Assembly (NCBI GenBank): GCA_050249455.1 | Contig: JBFWQM010000017.1 | Location: 1 to 39,528, forward strand | DNA from: JBFWQM01 sp050249455 | GTDB taxonomy: Bacteria; Pseudomonadota; Alphaproteobacteria; MPNO01; VGEU01 | DNA: 39,528 nt | Direction of reading: 5' to 3' | Part shown: one piece after another, positions 1-8,452 of the stretch | How positions within the stretch are numbered: the stretch's first letter is position 1 | Layout of the letters: each line of letters begins with the position of its first letter | The notes under the pieces: generated by a model | Told to the model about the DNA's origin: nothing | Seen by the model: the letters and a program-made list of their open reading frames with translations, nothing else | The model's database searches: none | Position numbers and translations under genes: made by a program

Positions 1-284
1 ACCAGGGGCGGCTTGAACCGCTTGTAGTCGGCGATCTGCTCGTCGAGGAAGTACTGCACGCCCTTGGTCGGCAGGCCGATGCAGTTGATCATGCCGCCTT
101 CGACCTCGGCGGCGCGCGGCGGCGGGTTGCCGGCGCGGTAGTTGCGCGACACCGTCTTGGCGACCAGCGCGCCCAGGCGGTTGATGTCGATGACCTGCGC
201 GTACTCGGTGGAGAACGCGCCCGAGGCGGGCATCACCGGGTTCTGAAGGGTGACGTTCCCGATCTTAACGCTGAGATCTACCAT
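1..284 (-). CDS. pyrD: Dihydroorotate dehydrogenase catalytic subunit, PyrD type 1B (3' end off the window)
   Basis: The reverse-strand reading from ATG 284 begins MVDLSVKIGNVTLQNPVMPA and continues through S-G-A-F, K-T-V-S and N-P-P-P-R to an I-N-C-I-G-L segment. This is the N-terminal FMN-barrel sequence of class 1B dihydroorotate dehydrogenases, which oxidise dihydroorotate to orotate. Only the first 94 or so codons are present because the gene leaves the left edge. The start overlaps the end of pyrK by 7 nt, and an AGGAGG ribosome binding site lies about 8 nt upstream, so the two are translationally coupled. Pairing with an electron-transfer subunit supports the 1B heterotetramer type, in which PyrK passes electrons to NAD+. 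Because the neighbours are catabolic, a related dihydropyrimidine-type oxidoreductase remains possible. The family call is firm; the substrate is inferred. Confidence 0.85.
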   Translation of the reverse strand, partial: MVDLSVKIGNVTLQNPVMPASGAFSTEYAQVIDINRLGALVAKTVSRNYRAGNPPPRAAEVEGGMINCIGLPTKGVQYFLDEQIADYKRFKPPL

Positions 285-1153
285 CCCGTCGCCTCCTGCA
301 TGTCGAAGACGGGCCCCTCGATGCACACGCGGCGCAGCGTCTTCTGACCGTTGACCTCGAATGTCTTGACGCAGACGTAGCAGGGGCCCAGCCCGCATGC
401 CATGATCTGCTCCATCGCGACCTCGCCCGGAATGCCGTGCTTCTTGCCGAGGTCCTTCATCAGCTTGAACAGCCGGTTGGAGCCGCAGGTGAAGAAGGCG
501 TCGGCCTTCTTCTCGGCGATCAGCTTCTCGATGATCGCCTGCACGTTCTCAACCGAGCTGGTGCCGTCGGAGTCGAGCACCGGCACGATCGTCGCGCCGA
601 CCTTCTCGAACTTCTCGTGCGACAGCACGTAGTCGGCGTTGCGCGCCGACAGGATCGCCGTCACGCCCACGCCCTTCTCGCCCGCAAGCTGCGAGATCGG
701 CGCCAGGGTGGCCAGCCCGACGCCGCGGCCGAGCACCACGATGTTCTTCCACGCCGGGTCGAACGAGAAGCCGACGCCGAGCGGGCCGACGATGTTGCAC
801 GCCTCGCCCGGCTTCAGGGTGGCCAAGCCGAAGGTGCCGCGGCCGACGCACTTGTAGAGGAACTCGATCGTGCCTTCGTCGCGGTTGACCGCGTAGACGC
901 TCTGCGGCCGGCGGAACCAGAGGTCGCCCTGGTCGGGCGACGGGCACAGCACGTGGAAGAACTGGCCGGGCTTGGCGGTCAGCGCCTTGGGCGAGCCGCG
1001 CACCACCAGGTGCTTGTATTCCGGATTGACCCACTCGTGCGACAGCACGACGGTCAGCGTCTCCTCGACCGGCCGCTCGGCCGCGCCGCATTCGTTGGCG
1101 TCGCTCTTGCCCACGACGAAGGGCGAGGACGCAAAAACCTGTTTCTCAAGCAT
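278..1153 (-). CDS. pyrK: Dihydroorotate dehydrogenase electron transfer subunit (PyrK-like, FAD and 2Fe-2S)
   Basis: This protein of 291 residues has the ferredoxin-reductase fold. The FAD-binding barrel includes W-F-R-R-P-Q-S and the G-x-G-T sequence GRGTFGLATL. The NAD half contains IVVLGRGVGLATLAPI and the F-T-C-G-S segment. The C-terminal cluster motif is C-G-L-G-P-C-Y-V-C-V-K with a fourth cysteine in R-R-V-C-I-E-G-P, matching the C-x4-C-x2-C-xn-C pattern of PyrK [2Fe-2S] sites. It would move electrons from the PyrD FMN to NAD+ in the cytoplasm. I chose ATG 1153; an in-frame ATG at 1207 would add 18 residues of unconvincing sequence. It sits directly upstream of pyrD with a 7-nt overlap. 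Confidence 0.85.
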   Translation of the reverse strand: MLEKQVFASSPFVVGKSDANECGAAERPVEETLTVVLSHEWVNPEYKHLVVRGSPKALTAKPGQFFHVLCPSPDQGDLWFRRPQSVYAVNRDEGTIEFLYKCVGRGTFGLATLKPGEACNIVGPLGVGFSFDPAWKNIVVLGRGVGLATLAPISQLAGEKGVGVTAILSARNADYVLSHEKFEKVGATIVPVLDSDGTSSVENVQAIIEKLIAEKKADAFFTCGSNRLFKLMKDLGKKHGIPGEVAMEQIMACGLGPCYVCVKTFEVNGQKTLRRVCIEGPVFDMQEATGW

Positions 1154-1261
1154 CAGGGGGCCTCGACAGCCTGTGGAATGACCGGAGTAGACCACAGGAC
1201 TGTTCAAAAAACAAGAATTGTCCCGTTTTTTTTACACTCTTCCCAGGGTTGCAAATCTCTT

Positions 1262-1340
1262 GTAGGGGCGGACCTCAGGTCCGCCCGGCGGCGCCCGACC
1301 CGCCTCAAAAGCAGCGGGCGGACCTGAGGTCCGCCCCTAC
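1262..1340. repeat. Paired REP-like palindromes (REPIN-like), copy 1
   Basis: Two 26-nt palindromic units, 1262-1287 and 1315-1340, face each other in inverted orientation around a 27-nt spacer. Each unit has the frame GTAGGGGCGG-ACCT(CA)GGT-CCGCCCG, so each can fold alone, and the pair can fold into one long hairpin. The same architecture recurs at 6067-6132 with a different inner stem. It lies between pyrK and the XRE gene. It may act in transcript termination or stability, but the sequence mainly shows a dispersed repeat family. No transposase of the RAYT type is visible in the window. Confidence 0.8.
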
Positions 1341-1354
1341 CGATTCCGGGCATT

Positions 1355-2158
1355 TCACCGCCCGCGGTACTGTGCGACCAGGCCCTGCATGAAGTCCGCC
1401 GCCGCCCGGCCCTTGAGCGCGCGGCGCCACATGTCGGTCGCCATTTTCTCGTGCAGGATCAGGGCCTCGGGGGCCGAGGTTATCATCCCGACGCCGCTCG
1501 TCACGTTGGGCTGCTCGCCGAGTCGGAACGGGCTCAGGGTCAGCACCTTGCGGTCGGGCTGGCGGAAGATCTGGAAGCTGGTGTGGGGCAGGGTGCCGGG
1601 CACCACGCCGATCTGGACGCCGATCGGCTCCTCCGCCATCAGCCGGGCGAGGTGCCCGGCCTCGGCCAGTGCGCCGGCGCGGCGGTCGCGCAGCACCGAT
1701 TCGGGAAGGTCTAGCCGGCCGATCATGCCGTTGCGCAGGAAGCGCTCGATCTCGGACGCCGAGATCAGGTTGAGGATGCCGGGCTGGCGGCGGCGGTAGG
1801 TCTCCTTGCGCGCCTTGAGCACGTCCATCAGGTCGTTGACCTGCTCGACAAGGCGGTCGCGGTCCTCCGCATCCGCCGGAATGCTTTCGATCAGCACGTC
1901 CTTGAGCGTGGCGTCGAAGGCGTCGGAGGCGAGCAGGTAGGACACCGGCCCGGCCAACACGACGATGTGCTCGGCGACCTCCTCAAGCTGGCGCATCCGC
2001 TCGAAGAACGCGACGGAGGAGGCGATGTATTCGACGCCGACGCCGAGCAGGGTGGGCACCGACACCTCGAGCAGCTCGGCCAGCTTCTCCAGCGTCTCGA
2101 TCTTGGCGACCTCGCCCTTCTCGAATCGGTAGAGCGCGGTGCGCGAGATGCCGATGCG
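1355..2158 (-). CDS. XRE-family helix-turn-helix transcriptional regulator (5' end lost in the gap)
   Basis: The visible 267 or so residues start inside a helix-turn-helix: G-I-S-R-T-A-L-Y-R-F-E-K-G-E followed by ETLEKLAELLEVSVPTLLGV, a textbook XRE recognition helix and the fourth helix of the domain. The remaining 220 residues form a mostly alpha-helical, then mixed, effector region that I do not recognise. It contains a Glu/Arg-rich helix (A-D-A-E-D-R-D-R-L-V-E) and a C-terminal part with G-V-Q-I-G-V-V-P-G. The reading frame runs into the 100-N gap, so the start codon and first HTH helices are missing. Its position next to molybdenum hydroxylase and decarboxylase genes suggests a local regulator, but no operator could be tied to it. 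Confidence 0.8.
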   Translation of the reverse strand, partial: RIGISRTALYRFEKGEVAKIETLEKLAELLEVSVPTLLGVGVEYIASSVAFFERMRQLEEVAEHIVVLAGPVSYLLASDAFDATLKDVLIESIPADAEDRDRLVEQVNDLMDVLKARKETYRRRQPGILNLISASEIERFLRNGMIGRLDLPESVLRDRRAGALAEAGHLARLMAEEPIGVQIGVVPGTLPHTSFQIFRQPDRKVLTLSPFRLGEQPNVTSGVGMITSAPEALILHEKMATDMWRRALKGRAAADFMQGLVAQYRGR

Positions 2159-2258
2159 NNNNNNNNNNNNNNNNNNNNNNNNNNNNNNNNNNNNNNNNNN
2201 NNNNNNNNNNNNNNNNNNNNNNNNNNNNNNNNNNNNNNNNNNNNNNNNNNNNNNNNNN
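2159..2258. other. Assembly gap of 100 N
   Basis: Exactly 100 undetermined bases are present, the conventional placeholder for a gap of unknown length. The gap removes the C-terminus of one gene (the Mo hydroxylase large subunit, which stops at N-P-L-G) and the N-terminus of the next (the XRE regulator). Reading frames that appear continuous across it are artefacts. Additional genes could be hidden here. Confidence 0.99.
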
Positions 2259-4437
2259 CGCCGAGCGGGTTGAGCGGCGTCGGGGTCTCGTGGTGGATCA
2301 GGGTGACCGGAGGCATCTCCGGCGCGGTGATCAGAAGGTATTCGGCGAGCGTGGTCGACAGCGGCTGCCCCGCCTCGTCGAACCGCATCCACTCGAACAG
2401 CGTGTTGCCGATGCCGTGCGCGCTGCCGCCGAGGATCTGGCCGTCGACGACGGTGGGGTGGATCAGCACGCCGGAATCGTGCGCCATCACATAGGTGAGG
2501 ACGCGCACCTCGCCGGTGTCGGGATCGACCTCGACCTCGGCGACGGCGGTGCCGTTGGCGAACGCCATGTTGTCGATGACGTGCTGCTCCGTCGCTTCCA
2601 TGCCGGGATCGACGCCGGGCGGCAGCGCGTAGCCGGCGGTGCCGGCCATCGCGTTGGCGATCTTGCCCAGCGAGACCTTCATGTCGGGCACGCCCCGCAA
2701 GCGGATCTCGCGCCCGACGATCTCCAGGTCGTTCTCCGACGCCTCCAGCAGGTGCGCCGCGACCTTCAGCAGCTTGTCGCGCACGCGCTGCGCGGCGAGG
2801 TGGGCGGAGGTGCCGGCCATCACCGCCTGCCGGCTGTTGGAGCCGCCGAGGCCGTTGGCGATGGTGGCGGTGTCGCCGCACACGACCTCGACGTTGCCCA
2901 TGTCGCCGCCGATCTGCTCGGCGACCACCTGCGCCAGCATGGTGTGGGTCGATTGCCCCATCGCGGTCGCGCCGGTGTAGACGATCACCTTGCCCGACGG
3001 GCCGACCCGCACGGTGACGCTTTCGAACGGCCCACGCCCGGTGCCCTTCACGTAGTTGGCGACGCCGATGCCGAGATAGCGCCCCTCGGCCCGCGCCGCC
3101 GCCTGGCGCGCCGGGAAGCCGTCCCAGCCGGCGGCCTGCAGCGCGCTCTCCTGGCATTCCGGGTAGTTGCCGCTGTCGAGGAACACAGCCATGCCGCCGC
3201 GCGTCTTCAGCGGATAGGTGTACGGCATCGCCTCGCCGGGGATCAGGTTGCGCCGGCGCACCTCGGCGCGGTCGATGCCGAGTTCGCGCGCGACCCGGTC
3301 GAGCAGGCGCTCCATCGCGAACACGCCCTGCGGGTGGCCGGCGCCGCGTACCGGCGTCGCCGGCACCTTGCTGGTCAGCGCCAGGCGCACGTTCATCTTG
3401 TAGGCGGGCACGATGTAGGGCAGCGGGATCGTCTCGGCCGAGTTGTACGGCAGGTTGACGCCGCGCGCGGTGTAGGCGCCGTGGTCGTGGATGATGCCGC
3501 CGCGGATGCCGCGGATGCGGCCGTCCGCCTCCACCGCGATCTCGACGTCGAGGTACTGGTCGCGCTCCTGCGTCGTCGCGATGAAGTGCTCGCGGCGGTC
3601 CTCGATCCACTTGACCGGCCGGCCGACGATCTTCGACGCCAGGCACAGCGTGATGTCTTCCGGATAGAACACCAGCTTGGGGCCGAAGCCGCCGCCGACG
3701 TCGGGGGTGATGACGCGGATGCGCCGCTCGTCCCAGCCCAGCATGTCGGTCATGATCCGCATCGCGGCGTGCGGCATCTGGGTCGAAGACCACAGGGTCA
3801 GCCGCTCCTCGTTGCGGTCGTAGTGGGCGACCGAGCCGCGGCACTCGATCGAATGCGCCGCGCCGCGGTGGATCCACAGCTCTTCCTTGAAGACGTGCGG
3901 GGCACCGGCGAACGCGGCGTCGACATCGCCGAAGCCCATCGAGAACTCGGCCAGCAGATTGTGCGGCGCGGCGCGGTGGACCTTGGGCGCGCCGGGCGCC
4001 AGCGCGTCGCGGCAGTCGGCGACCGACGGCAGCGGCTGCCAGTCGACCTCGACCAGGGCCGCCGCGTCCTCGGCGGCATAGCGGCTGTCGGCGACGACGA
4101 TGGCGACCGGCTCGCCGACATGCACCGCCTCGTCGCCGGCCAGCGCCGGGCGGTTGAGGTCCTGCTTGTAGGAGGCGGACGGCAGCCCGACCACCATGCG
4201 CTCGTTGGCGAGGTGCGGCCGCAGGTCGTCCAGTGTCAGCACCGCGGCGACGCCGGGCACCGCGAGCGCAGCGGCCTTGTCGACGCCGGTGATCGCCGCG
4301 TGCGGGTGCGGGCTGCGCACGAACGCCGCGTGCAGCATGCCGTGCAGGCGGACGTCGTCGATGAACCTCGCGCGCCCGTGCAGCAGCGCCGGGTCCTCGA
4401 GGCGGGCGACGTTGGCGCCGAAGGTCTTCGTCGTCAT
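2259..4437 (-). CDS. Molybdenum hydroxylase large subunit, CoxL/xanthine dehydrogenase family (3' end lost in the gap)
   Basis: About 726 residues are visible from ATG 4437 (M-T-T-K-T-F-G-A-N-V-A-R-L-E-D-P). The N-terminal domain has the usual H-G-R-A-R-F-I-D-D-V and V-R-S-P-H-P-H-A segments. The molybdopterin domain includes DVGGGFGPKL and the motif P-V-R-G-A-G-H-P-Q-G-V-F at the place where form I CO dehydrogenase has AYxCSFR and form II has AYRGAGR. It ends at N-P-L-G, just before the conserved glycine-rich loop with the active-site glutamate, because the scaffold gap intervenes. No FAD or 2Fe-2S subunit adjoins it in the visible sequence, so it may borrow those of the neighbouring complete set, or its partners lie in the gap. 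The substrate is unknown; CO oxidation is unlikely without the form I motif. Confidence 0.85.
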
Positions 4438-4483
4438 GAGGCGAATCGTGCGGCGGTGCCGGCGGGTTGGCGCCTGGCGCGCG

Positions 4484-4577
4484 GAGGCGCCCCCTCCCCC
4501 CAACCCCCTCCCACGAGGGGAGGGGGAGTTCCTAGCCCCCTCCCCTCGTGGGAGGGGGTTGGGGGAGGGGGCGTCTC
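4484..4577. repeat. Long inverted repeat (G/C homopurine-homopyrimidine hairpin)
   Basis: Two arms of about 42 bp, 4484-4526 and 4536-4577, are almost perfect inverted copies separated by 9 nt (AGTTCCTAG). One arm is nearly all pyrimidine, built of CCCCCT and CCCCAA blocks with a short CCACGAGG break, so each arm also contains a smaller internal palindrome. It lies in the 174-nt space between the UbiD gene and the downstream Mo hydroxylase large subunit. The transcript would fold into a very stable hairpin that could attenuate read-through. It may equally be a dispersed repeat of this genome. Confidence 0.85.
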
Positions 4578-4611
4578 CGCGCCCCGATGCACGCAGTCCA
4601 GCATCGTCCCG

Positions 4612-6048
4612 CTAGCTTCGCGGCAGCACGTCGGCGAACTTCGCCTTGATGCGGTCGTCGAGGTCCTTGCTCGACCGCGCGACGATCGGGAACGACTCGC
4701 GCCGGTTGAACGGCTTGCACGCGTCGATGATGACGCGCGCGTTGCGCCGGTCGTCCTCGGCATAGACCATCGGGTCGAGGTGGGTGGACCACGCGCCGCG
4801 GATGGTCTCCATGTCCTCGCGCGGGTCGAACCGCGTGCACATCGCCCAGATCACGTCGTTCATGTTCGACGGGTCAATGTCGTCGTCGACCACCACGACC
4901 CAGCGGTTGGCGTAGGCGCCGGCGTGGCACTGCGAGGCGATCAGCCCGGCCTGCTTGGCGTGGCCGCCGTAGAGCTGCTTGATCGAGACGGTGAGCCACA
5001 TCCGGCTGCCGCCGGCCTCGTGCGACCACACGCCCTTGACCTCGGGGATGCCGGCCGCCTCGAGCTGGTTCCAAACCGCGCCGCTGCGGTAGGTGCCGCG
5101 GTAGAACGTGTCGTCGTTGGGCGGCACCGCGGGCACAGCGCCGAGCAGGATCGGGTCGTTCCGGTGCATCAGGGTCGCGATGCGGATCGCCGGCTCCTTC
5201 TTCTTGCCGCCGGCGTAGTAGCCGGTCCATTCGCCGAGCGGGCCTTCGTCGACATAGTCGTCGGGATGGACGAAGCCCTCGAACGCGATCTCGGCGTTGG
5301 CCGGGATGGGAAGCCCCGTGACCGGGCCGTTGATGACCTCGATCGCCTCGCCGATCAGCCCGCCGGCCATGTCGTACTCGTTCTTGCCGTAGGGCATCTC
5401 CAGCCCGGCGACCATGAACATCGCCGGGTGCATGCCGCACACCACCGCGATCGGCGCCGGCTCGCCGCGCTCGCGGTAGCGCTGCAGAATGATGTTGCCG
5501 TGCTTGCCCTTCGACGTCATGACCGAGGCAGTATTCTTGTCATGCGCCTGCACCCGGTAGGCGCCGTAGTTGATCCAGCCCGAGTCCGGATCCTTCATGA
5601 TCACCATGCAGCCGGTGCCGATGAAGTAGCCGCCGTCGTGCTCGTGCCAGCGCGGCGTCGGGATCTTGGTCAGGTCGATCTCGGCGCCGGTCATCACGTT
5701 GTCGAGCACTGCGCCGCCGTTGACCACACGCGGCGCGATCGACGGCGCCGCCTTCATGTACTTGCGCCAGTAGTCGACCAGCGCCATCTCGGGCGAATCG
5801 ACATCGAGGCCCAGGGTCAGGTTGATCCGCCGGGTCGAGGTCAGCAGGTTGGCCAGCACCCGGTAGCCCTTGGGATAGCCCGGCACCTCGTCGAACAGCA
5901 CCGCCGGGTTGCCCATCTTGCGCTGGTGCAGGTCGACGATGGCGCCGATCTCGACCTCGCGCTCGGCGCCGGCCACCTTGGTCACCTCGCCGTTGGCCTC
6001 GAGCTGCGCCACCCACGCGCGCAGGTCCTGCTTCGGCTTGTCGGGCAT
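4612..6048 (-). CDS. UbiD-family prenylated-FMN-dependent decarboxylase
   Basis: The protein of 478 residues is a typical length for UbiD enzymes, which use prenylated FMN to (de)carboxylate aromatic or unsaturated acids. The catalytic Arg-Glu-Glu set is visible as R165 in N-Y-G-A-Y-R-V-Q and E268/E273 in D-E-G-P-L-G-E-W-T-G-Y-Y. Other family blocks are LFDEVPGY near 52-58, PTPRWHEHDGG and the G-C-M-V-I-M-K-D-P segment. No UbiX-type prenyltransferase is in the window, so the cofactor must come from elsewhere in the genome. ATG 6048 gives the usual N-terminus M-P-D-K-P-K-Q-D-L-R-A-W. Position between two molybdenum hydroxylases suggests removal of a ring or side-chain carboxylate in the same pathway. 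The substrate cannot be read from the sequence. Confidence 0.9.
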   Translation of the reverse strand: MPDKPKQDLRAWVAQLEANGEVTKVAGAEREVEIGAIVDLHQRKMGNPAVLFDEVPGYPKGYRVLANLLTSTRRINLTLGLDVDSPEMALVDYWRKYMKAAPSIAPRVVNGGAVLDNVMTGAEIDLTKIPTPRWHEHDGGYFIGTGCMVIMKDPDSGWINYGAYRVQAHDKNTASVMTSKGKHGNIILQRYRERGEPAPIAVVCGMHPAMFMVAGLEMPYGKNEYDMAGGLIGEAIEVINGPVTGLPIPANAEIAFEGFVHPDDYVDEGPLGEWTGYYAGGKKKEPAIRIATLMHRNDPILLGAVPAVPPNDDTFYRGTYRSGAVWNQLEAAGIPEVKGVWSHEAGGSRMWLTVSIKQLYGGHAKQAGLIASQCHAGAYANRWVVVVDDDIDPSNMNDVIWAMCTRFDPREDMETIRGAWSTHLDPMVYAEDDRRNARVIIDACKPFNRRESFPIVARSSKDLDDRIKAKFADVLPRS

Positions 6049-6066
6049 CGCGTCCGTCCTCCAGAA

Positions 6067-6132
6067 CGGGCGGGTCTAAGACCCGCCCCTACGTAGCGTC
6101 GATTTTGTAGGGGCGGGTTTCAAACCCGCCCG
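6067..6132. repeat. Paired REP-like palindromes (REPIN-like), copy 2
   Basis: Two 26-nt palindromes, 6067-6092 and 6107-6132, are inverted relative to each other across a 14-nt spacer. Both keep the outer frame of copy 1 (GTAGGGGCGG at one end, CCGCCCG at the other), but the inner stems read GTTT/AAAC and GTCT/AGAC instead of ACCT/AGGT, so base pairing is preserved while sequence differs. The pair fills the intergenic space between the complete Mo hydroxylase and ubiD. Confidence 0.8.
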
Positions 6133-6148
6133 CGGTCTGTCCGCGCGT

Positions 6149-8452
6149 CTATCGCCCGTCCAGGATCTTCTTCAGCCGCTGCGGCGTTACCGGCAGCTGC
6201 GTCACCGCGCCGGGGATGCCGACCGCGTAGTCGATGGCCGACGCGATGGCCGCGCCGACGCCGGTGATGCCGGCCTCTCCGGCGCCCTTAATTCCGAGCG
6301 GGTTGCGCGGGCTGATGTAGTCCTCGCGCAGGATCACCTCGACCGGCGGCACCTCGCGCAGGGTGGGCATCAGGTAGTCGGCGAAGGTGACCGACAGCGG
6401 CTGGCCGCGCTCGTCGTAGACGAACTCCTCCAGCAGCGCGCCGCCCAGGCCTTGCGCGAAGCCGCCGACGATCTGGCCTTCGACCAGCATCGGGTTGACC
6501 GCGCGGCCGATGTCGTAGCCGATCACGTAGCGCTCGACCTTCACGCCGCCGGTCTCGCGGTCGACCTGCACGACGGCGAGGTGGACGCCGTAGGGATAGG
6601 TCTGGTGGTCGGCGTGGAACCAGCCGTCGGCGTAGAGCCCCGGCTCGTGGCCGCCGAACGAGCCAGACGTGGGCAGCAGCTTCTGCGCGACCTCCGCCAG
6701 GGTCACCGAGCCGCCGCCCGGCGCGTCGCGCCGCACCACTACGCCGTCCGCGATGTCGAGCGACTCCACGGGTGCCTGCAGCAGCGCCGCGGCGACGTCG
6801 AGCGCCTTGGCGCGTACCTTCAGCGCCGCGGCGTGGGTGGCGTTGCCGGTCATCACCGTGGCGCGCGAGGCGTGCGCGCCGATGCCGTACTCGATGCGGT
6901 CGGTCTGGCCGTGGATCACCCGTACCTTGCGGTAGTCCACGCCGAGCGTGTCGGCGCAGATCTGCGCCATCGCGGTCTCGAAGCCCTGGCCGATCGAGGC
7001 GCCGCCGGTCACCACCTCGACCGCGCCGGTCTGGTCCACCGTGACGCGCGTGCCGTCATAGGGGCCGAGGCCGCTCTTCTCCACGAACACCGCGACGCCG
7101 ACGCCGACCGCCTCGCCCTTCGCCCGCCGCGCGGCGAGCGACGCCTTCAGGTCGTCCCATGCGACGTGGTCGAGCGTGCGCTGCAGCAGCGCGGCGTAGT
7201 CGCCGGAGTCGAACTCCACCGCGTCGCCGATCACCTCCAGCGGCAGCGCGTAGGGCAGCTCGTCCGCGGCGATCAGGTTGCGACGGCGCAGCTCGATCGG
7301 GTCGATCTTCATGCGCTCGGCGATAGCGTCCATCAGCCGCTCGCGCACGAACGTGGTCTCGTAGCGGCCGGGCGCGCGGTAGGTCGCGGCCGGCGTCTTG
7401 TTGGTCAGCCGGAAGCGGCCCGTCACGCGGTAGTGCGGCACGCGATACGGCCCGCCCAGGATGCCCGAGGTCATGCCGACCACGCGCGTCGCATGGGTGC
7501 GGGCATAGGCGCCCTGGTCGTGGAAGAACTCGTCGTCGAGCGCCAGGATGTGGCCGTCGGCGTCCAGCGCGGCGCGCACCTTGTGGCGCTGCTGGCGCGA
7601 GTGGTTGGCCGTCATCAGGTGCTCGTGGCGGTCCTCGATCCACTTCACCGGCCGCTCGAAGCGCAGCGCGGCCGCGCACACCAGCACGTCCTCCGGGTAG
7701 AGCTCGCCGCGGATGCCGAATCCGCCGCCGACATGGCTCTCGTGCACGTGCACGCCGTGCAGCGGGCGATCGAACATCCGCGCCAGCGCCTCGCGGTTGC
7801 GGTGCGGCACCTTGGCGGCGCCGTGCAGTTCCAGCACGTCGCGCGCCGCGTCGTAGCGGCCGATCGCGCCGCGGGTCTCCATCGGCACGCCGGAGTGCCG
7901 GCCGATCCGGAGGTCGAGCTCGACCACGGTGTGGGCGGCGGCGAACGCCGGCTCCACCTCGCCATAGCCCTGCACGATCACCGCGGCTTCCGTGGTGCGG
8001 CCGGGCGCGAACTCGCCCGGCGGCGCGGCGCCGTCGATCAGGGCGGTCAGCTCCTCGACCTCGATGACGACGAGGTCGGCCGCGTCCTCCGCGACATAGG
8101 CGTCGTCGGCGAAGATCGCGACGACCGGTTCGCCGACATAGCGCAGCCGCTCACGCGCCAGCACCGGCTGGCGATAGGGCTCCAGCTTCTCGATGCGGCC
8201 TTCGCGGAAGTCAATGGGCGGCACCTCGGGGATGTCGTCGGCCGTCCACACCGCCCACACGCCGGGCAGGTCGCGCGCCGCCGCGACGTCGATCGACCTG
8301 AGGATCGCGCTGGGCCAGCTCGAGCGCACGATGCGCATGTGGAGCTGGTGCGGGAAGTTGATGTCGGCGGCGAACTGGCCGCGGCCGGTGAGCAGCGGCG
8401 GGTCCTCGACACGCGGGACCGACTTGCCGATCCACGACGACTGGGTTGCCAT
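6149..8452 (-). CDS. Molybdenum hydroxylase large (molybdopterin) subunit of a complete CoxMSL-type set
   Basis: The subunit of 767 residues starts at ATG 8452 (M-A-T-Q-S-S-W-I-G-K-S-V-P-R-V-E-D-P), sharing one base with the TGA of the 2Fe-2S gene. Family landmarks are G-R-G-Q-F-A-A-D-I, HVGGGFGIRGELYPED, the substrate-loop sequence T-Y-R-A-P-G-R-Y-E-T-T, a G-Q-G-F-E-T-A-M-A-Q segment and the C-terminal N-P-L-G-I-K-G-A-G-E-A-G whose Glu is the expected active-site base. The loop is neither AYxCSFR (form I CO dehydrogenase) nor AYRGAGR, so it belongs to the wider hydroxylase family that adds water-derived oxygen to N-heterocycles, aldehydes or similar. Together with the two upstream genes it forms the cytoplasmic LMS complex. 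The substrate is not identified. Confidence 0.88.
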   Translation of the reverse strand: MATQSSWIGKSVPRVEDPPLLTGRGQFAADINFPHQLHMRIVRSSWPSAILRSIDVAAARDLPGVWAVWTADDIPEVPPIDFREGRIEKLEPYRQPVLARERLRYVGEPVVAIFADDAYVAEDAADLVVIEVEELTALIDGAAPPGEFAPGRTTEAAVIVQGYGEVEPAFAAAHTVVELDLRIGRHSGVPMETRGAIGRYDAARDVLELHGAAKVPHRNREALARMFDRPLHGVHVHESHVGGGFGIRGELYPEDVLVCAAALRFERPVKWIEDRHEHLMTANHSRQQRHKVRAALDADGHILALDDEFFHDQGAYARTHATRVVGMTSGILGGPYRVPHYRVTGRFRLTNKTPAATYRAPGRYETTFVRERLMDAIAERMKIDPIELRRRNLIAADELPYALPLEVIGDAVEFDSGDYAALLQRTLDHVAWDDLKASLAARRAKGEAVGVGVAVFVEKSGLGPYDGTRVTVDQTGAVEVVTGGASIGQGFETAMAQICADTLGVDYRKVRVIHGQTDRIEYGIGAHASRATVMTGNATHAAALKVRAKALDVAAALLQAPVESLDIADGVVVRRDAPGGGSVTLAEVAQKLLPTSGSFGGHEPGLYADGWFHADHQTYPYGVHLAVVQVDRETGGVKVERYVIGYDIGRAVNPMLVEGQIVGGFAQGLGGALLEEFVYDERGQPLSVTFADYLMPTLREVPPVEVILREDYISPRNPLGIKGAGEAGITGVGAAIASAIDYAVGIPGAVTQLPVTPQRLKKILDGR

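Noticed and set aside
1355..4503. Continuous reading frames crossing the N run, which would fuse the Mo hydroxylase and the XRE regulator
   Set aside because: The frames only continue because 100 N contain no stop codon. The two sides belong to different families and the gap length is arbitrary.
2290..6096. Very long forward-strand open frame of 1268 codons (similarly 21106-24684 and others)
   Set aside because: These lie opposite strongly recognisable genes and have Arg/Ala/His/Val-rich, low-complexity composition typical of antisense frames in GC-rich DNA.
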